Source: Mycobacterium sp. ST-F2 (GTDB taxonomy: Bacteria > Actinomycetota > Actinomycetes > Mycobacteriales > Mycobacteriaceae). Taken from it: DNA of 64,000 nt. The DNA lies in contig NZ_JMHT01000063.1 in assembly GCF_001905655.1 (NCBI RefSeq), positions 1 to 64,000 on the forward strand. Direction: 5' to 3'. Shown piece after piece: positions 60,436-64,000 of the stretch. Below the pieces are notes generated by a model that searched no databases, was not told the origin of the DNA, and saw only the letters and a program-made list of their open reading frames with translations. Position numbers and translations under genes: made by a program. The stretch's first letter is position 1. Every line of letters begins with the position of its first letter.

Positions 60436-61569
60436 TTAGGTCGACGCGGCAGTCAGCGCACCGGCGAAGGACTCGAGTTCTTCGCCGGTGACGTCGACCT
60501 GTGGCGATACCCGCAGCACGGGGATCTTCAACTCGAATGGCGCCCGGTCCACGCCTGCCACTGTGGTGACGATGCTGTGGTCGGCAATCAGCCTGGCGCG
60601 CACGGTATTCGGGTCGGCACCGCGCGTCGGCTCGAGTGTGGTGATGGCGGTGGGCTCGTCGATGTCCTCGACGACCCGCCAGCCCGGCAGCGCGGCCAGC
60701 GCGGTCCTGGTGAGCCGGCCGACCTCGGCCAGCCGGGCACGCACCAGTTCCGGACCGGCCACCAGATGCTCCTCGAGTGCCGTCGAAAAGGCCACGCGCG
60801 CAGCCACATTGGCCTCGCCGAGGTCCAATCGCTTCAGCACCGGCAACGGGGTACCCCATTCCGGCAGCGGAATCCGCGGCCGGAGCCGGTGCGACACCGA
60901 CGAACTGATGGCCAGTACCCCGACACCGCGCGGCCCCGCCAGCCACTTGCGCGACGAGGCATAGATGACGTCGGGCGACACCGCGCAATCCAGGTGGCCC
61001 AGCGCCTGCGCCGCGTCCACCGCCACCGGCACGCCGATGGCGTGGCAGGCCTGGACGAACTCGGACAGCGGCTGCGCCAACCCGCGGTGGCTGCCGAGCG
61101 CCGTCAGATGGGCCAGCGCGGGAGGATCGCTCTGCAGGAGCGCGACGGCCACCTCGACGTCGACGCGTCCCTGCTCGTCGACCGGAAGCTCGCGGACGGT
61201 GAAGCCGTTGGCTGCCATCACCACCAGGTTCGGGCCGTACTCACCGGGCAGGCAGGCGATGGTCTTCTCCCCGTCCCAGCTGCTGAGCAGGAGGTTGAGT
61301 GCGTTGTTGGAACCCGTGGTGAACACCACGTCGCCGGCGGCCATCCCGGTGAGCGTGGCCACCGCGGCCCGCCCGGCTTCCAGCACCGGCTCCGCGGCTT
61401 CGGCGGCCACATAGCCTCCGACCTGCGCCTCCAGTCGCGCGTGCTGGGCGGCGGCGTCGATGACGGCGAAGCTCTGCCGCGAGCAGGCGGCGTTGTCGAA
61501 ATGCAGACCCAGCGGTGTGGGCCGGGCGGCGCGCCACAGGTGCGCGAAGGCTGGGTCGGCTCCGCTCAC
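60436..61569 (-). CDS. egtE: Ergothioneine biosynthesis PLP-dependent C-S lyase EgtE
   Basis: 377 aa from a GTG at 61569 overlapping the egtD stop. Aminotransferase class V fold: PLP Lys in YASSRKWLAGPRG, Asp in VAVDAAQALGHLD, and TTGSNNALN at the cofactor phosphate. It cleaves the C-S bond of the hercynylcysteine sulfoxide to give ergothioneine. Last gene of the egt operon (Rv3700c). Confidence 0.93.
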   Translation of the reverse strand: MSGADPAFAHLWRAARPTPLGLHFDNAACSRQSFAVIDAAAQHARLEAQVGGYVAAEAAEPVLEAGRAAVATLTGMAAGDVVFTTGSNNALNLLLSSWDGEKTIACLPGEYGPNLVVMAANGFTVRELPVDEQGRVDVEVAVALLQSDPPALAHLTALGSHRGLAQPLSEFVQACHAIGVPVAVDAAQALGHLDCAVSPDVIYASSRKWLAGPRGVGVLAISSSVSHRLRPRIPLPEWGTPLPVLKRLDLGEANVAARVAFSTALEEHLVAGPELVRARLAEVGRLTRTALAALPGWRVVEDIDEPTAITTLEPTRGADPNTVRARLIADHSIVTTVAGVDRAPFELKIPVLRVSPQVDVTGEELESFAGALTAAST

Positions 61570-62570
61570 GTCCGCAGTTCCGGCTTGACCGCGAGTGACA
61601 GCCCGAAGTCTCCGGCGGGATCGGTCCACCAGTCGGTTTGCGTCAGCCCGGCGGCCGCCAGCTCGGCTGCCACTCCGTCGGGTCGGAACTTGCACGACAC
61701 CTCGGTCAACATCTCCTCACCCGCCTCGAACTCCACCGAAAGATCCAACTCACGTATCTGAATGCGTTGTGCGGCAACAGACCTCAGCCACATCTCGATA
61801 CGCTCGTGTTCGGTGTTCCATCGTGCCACATGTTCGAAGCGGTCGAGATCGAAATCCGCGTCCAGCTCCCGGTTCACCACCGCCAGGACGTTGCGATTGA
61901 ACTGCGCGGTGACCCCGGCGCTGTCGTCGTAGGCCGCCACCAGCCGGGCGGTGTCCTTCACCAGGTCGGTGCCGAGCAGCAGCGTGTCCCCCGGCCGCAT
62001 CGTGTCGGCCACGCTCGCGAGGAACTCCGCCCGCGGGCCCTCCGTCAGATTGCCGATCGTCGACCCGAGGAATACGATCAGCCGCCGGCCCACGACCGGC
62101 AGTTCACCGAGATGCTGCTCGAAATCGCCTCGTACGCCGCTGATCTCGATGCCGTCGTACTCATCGGAGAGCTGGGTGAGCGCCGCGGCGAGCACGTTCT
62201 CGTCGACATCGAACGCCACGAAGCGGCGCAGCGCATCGGCGTCCCGAAAGGCGTCGAGCAGGATGCGTGTCTTCTCCGATGTGCCGCTGCCCAGCTCCAC
62301 CAGCGTGTCCGCGCCGGAGGCCGCCACGATGGCCGCGGCCGTCTCGTGCAGGATTTGGGCCTCGGTGCGGGTCGGGTAGTACTCGGGCAGGCGGGTGATC
62401 TGGTCGAACAGGTCACTGCCGACGGCATCGTAGAACCACTTGGGCGGCAACGACCTGGGCGACTGCGACAAGCCCTCACGGACATCGCGCCGCAACGCGT
62501 GGGGCGCCCAGTCGGCGGCGAGGTGATTCGTCAGCAGCGGTGCCGTCTTGCACCGATTCATTGCGGTCAT
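61566..62570 (-). CDS. egtD: Histidine N-alpha-methyltransferase EgtD
   Basis: 334 aa. Highly like the M. smegmatis enzyme: LPPKWFYDAVGSDLFDQIT, ELGSGTSEKTR (SAM site), FLGSTIGNLT and EEMLTEVSCKFRP; these include the histidine-binding Tyr, Asn and Glu/Ser positions. Trimethylates histidine to hercynine. 14-bp gap to egtC. Confidence 0.97.
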   Translation of the reverse strand: MTAMNRCKTAPLLTNHLAADWAPHALRRDVREGLSQSPRSLPPKWFYDAVGSDLFDQITRLPEYYPTRTEAQILHETAAAIVAASGADTLVELGSGTSEKTRILLDAFRDADALRRFVAFDVDENVLAAALTQLSDEYDGIEISGVRGDFEQHLGELPVVGRRLIVFLGSTIGNLTEGPRAEFLASVADTMRPGDTLLLGTDLVKDTARLVAAYDDSAGVTAQFNRNVLAVVNRELDADFDLDRFEHVARWNTEHERIEMWLRSVAAQRIQIRELDLSVEFEAGEEMLTEVSCKFRPDGVAAELAAAGLTQTDWWTDPAGDFGLSLAVKPELRT

Positions 62571-62584
62571 CGGGGTCCCCTTCT

Positions 62585-63268
62585 TCAGGTCAATGGCGTC
62601 ATGGCGACGCCGGCTGCCGTCACCTCGACGAGATGGCGGTCCGGGATGTCCTGCCAGTCCGGGTGGTCGTCATACGGTTCGCTGGCCAGCACCACACCGT
62701 CCGGGCGGCGCAACACCGACAACGTGTCGCCCCACACCGTCGCCAGCATGCGAGAACCGTTGGCAACCAGGATGTTCAGCCGCGCCCCCGGGTCGGCTGC
62801 CCCCACCCTGGCCACGGTCACCCCCAGGTTGTCGACGCCCTCGGCGAAGATATGGGCGGCCAGGAGCGCGCTGTCCACCGTCGATTCCGCAGTCCGGGAC
62901 GTGGGCAGCACTGCCCGGTCGACGAGGCCGTTGTGCGACAGCAGCCACCGGCCATCGCTGAACGGCGCCGATGCCGACGGTTCGATGGGCATCCCGACCG
63001 TTGCCGAGCGGACGGCTGCCACCACACACCCGCTGCGCAGCGCCGGCGCGACCGACGCGAGTGACGCATCGCCCCACAACGGGGCGGCGCTGCGCCACCG
63101 TCGCGGCGTCGAACCATCGAAGAAGCCGACACCCCAGCCATCGGCGTTGAGCAAGCCGTGCTTCTGTCTACGCGGCGAATATGACTGCACCAGAAGACCA
63201 TTCGCCGGTTCGAAGATCAATGACGACACCGACACGGGGTTGCCGAGCCAGCCCAGGTGGCGACACAT
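62585..63268 (-). CDS. egtC: Gamma-glutamyl hercynylcysteine sulfoxide hydrolase EgtC
   Basis: 227 aa class II glutamine amidotransferase-like hydrolase with the nucleophile Cys2 (MCRHLGWLG), which requires removal of Met1. NADGWGVGF and LSHNGLVD are family motifs. Shares one base with the egtB stop (TGATG). Confidence 0.96.
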   Translation of the reverse strand: MCRHLGWLGNPVSVSSLIFEPANGLLVQSYSPRRQKHGLLNADGWGVGFFDGSTPRRWRSAAPLWGDASLASVAPALRSGCVVAAVRSATVGMPIEPSASAPFSDGRWLLSHNGLVDRAVLPTSRTAESTVDSALLAAHIFAEGVDNLGVTVARVGAADPGARLNILVANGSRMLATVWGDTLSVLRRPDGVVLASEPYDDHPDWQDIPDRHLVEVTAAGVAMTPLT

Positions 63269-64000
63269 CAGCCGCGCTCCCCGTCACAAGACCAGGCGAG
63301 CCGCACACCCGAGAAGATCTGCCTGCGGATCGGGTGGTCCCAATTGCGGAAGCTCGGCCGCAGGATGTCACCGCCCACCGCCCAGGATCCGCCGCGCAGC
63401 ACGCGGTACTCGCCGCTGCCGCTGCCTTCGAAGAACGGCTGCGAGTAACGGTCGTAGATCATCGGCGTGAATCCCGGCCACGGCCGCAGCGGCGAGGTGG
63501 TCCACTCCCACACGTCGCCCAGCAGCTGCTCGACGCCGTACGCCGAGGCGCCCTCCGGGTACGCCCCCACCGGCGCCGGGCGCAGCGCATCCCCACCGAG
63601 ATTGGCCCGGTGCGCTTCCGGTTCCGTTGCACCCCAGGGGAATCGACGCCGGGCGCCCACCGCGGGGTCCCATACGCAGGCCTTCTCCCACTCGATCTCG
63701 GTGGGCAGCCGCGCGCCGGCCCAGGCGGCGTACGCCTCGGCCTCATAGAAGCTCACGTGTTGTACGGGTTCGTCGGGCGGCAACGCCTCGATGTGCCCGA
63801 AGCGCACCCGTGTCGTGCCGTCGGCACTCCAGAACTGCGGGGCCACCAGCCCTACCTGCTGCCGGTGCTCCCAGCCGGCCGCCGACCACCACCGGCGTTG
63901 TGCGTAGCCGCCGTCGACGACGAACTCACGCCATTCGGCATTGGTGACCGGCACCCGCCCGATCCGGAACGACGGCACGTCGACGACGTGTGCCGGTCCC
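63268..64000 (-). CDS. egtB: Sulfoxide synthase EgtB, C-terminal part (5' end outside window)
   Basis: The frame stays open to base 64000, giving about 244 residues of the formylglycine-generating-enzyme (FGE-sulfatase) domain: RVPVTNAEWREFVVDGGY, EIEWEKAC, GDVWEWTTS and RVLRGGSWAVGG. The N-terminal DinB-like domain with iron ligands lies outside. It joins gamma-glutamylcysteine to hercynine with O2. Confidence 0.95.
   Translation of the reverse strand, partial: GPAHVVDVPSFRIGRVPVTNAEWREFVVDGGYAQRRWWSAAGWEHRQQVGLVAPQFWSADGTTRVRFGHIEALPPDEPVQHVSFYEAEAYAAWAGARLPTEIEWEKACVWDPAVGARRRFPWGATEPEAHRANLGGDALRPAPVGAYPEGASAYGVEQLLGDVWEWTTSPLRPWPGFTPMIYDRYSQPFFEGSGSGEYRVLRGGSWAVGGDILRPSFRNWDHPIRRQIFSGVRLAWSCDGERG

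Overview
The window is high-GC chromosomal DNA from an actinobacterium, almost certainly a Mycobacterium/Mycolicibacterium. Gene order follows the M. tuberculosis Rv3630-Rv3684 block closely, then jumps to the Rv3699-Rv3703c ergothioneine genes. GTG starts and 4-nt ATGA/GTGA overlaps are common. The gene-to-Rv correspondences are from memory of the M. tuberculosis map and no database search was run.

Layout. 1-4413: cell-envelope operon (3' end of a Pls/PosA-type NRPS-like gene, M1 peptidase, flippase-like membrane protein, ppgS and its small membrane partner). 4404-6786: leftward amidohydrolase/TetR pair with a candidate operator. 6844-10406: galE1, a large membrane protein, and two tandem small secreted four-cysteine proteins. 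10409-17507: a compact integrative element inserted in tRNA-Thr(CGT). 17469-28439: tRNA-Thr, holB, class III adenylate cyclase, topA, cspA, an MrfA-like helicase, a PAS-like protein and soxR. 28450-32906: leftward tad pilus operon ending in ssd. 32907-34707: two regulatory RNAs, 6C (B11) and Ms1/MTS2823, flanking a SerB-like HAD phosphatase. 34708-52281 and on to 53351: an Rv3662c homologue, acs, secreted protease, holin-X-like protein, ephE, marP, NUDIX, thioredoxin-like, nth, crp, an MBL-fold hydrolase, ridA-like, bagAB, whiB4, ponA2, a metallophosphoesterase and a PLP enzyme. 53255-60431: accessory stretch with tRNA-Pro, a DUF4262 gene next to a tRNA-Pro fragment, a Gly/Trp-rich secreted peptide, TetR/MFS, an antiporter, PadR and two methyltransferases. 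60436-64000: egtE, egtD, egtC and the 3' part of egtB.

The most interesting region is the 7.1-kb element. It is bounded by 41-bp copies of the tRNA-Thr 3' half and carries a tyrosine integrase and an XRE-type regulator on the right. A single leftward operon runs from an AlpA/Xis-like HTH protein through two zinc-ribbon proteins, a DUF2742-like protein, a RecA-like ATPase and a small protein to an HK97-type major capsid protein. There is no portal, terminase, protease, tail or lysis gene. The far-left 0.7 kb is non-coding and rich in inverted and direct repeats, including a 122-nt hairpin. This fits a capsid-encoding phage satellite or a much reduced prophage.
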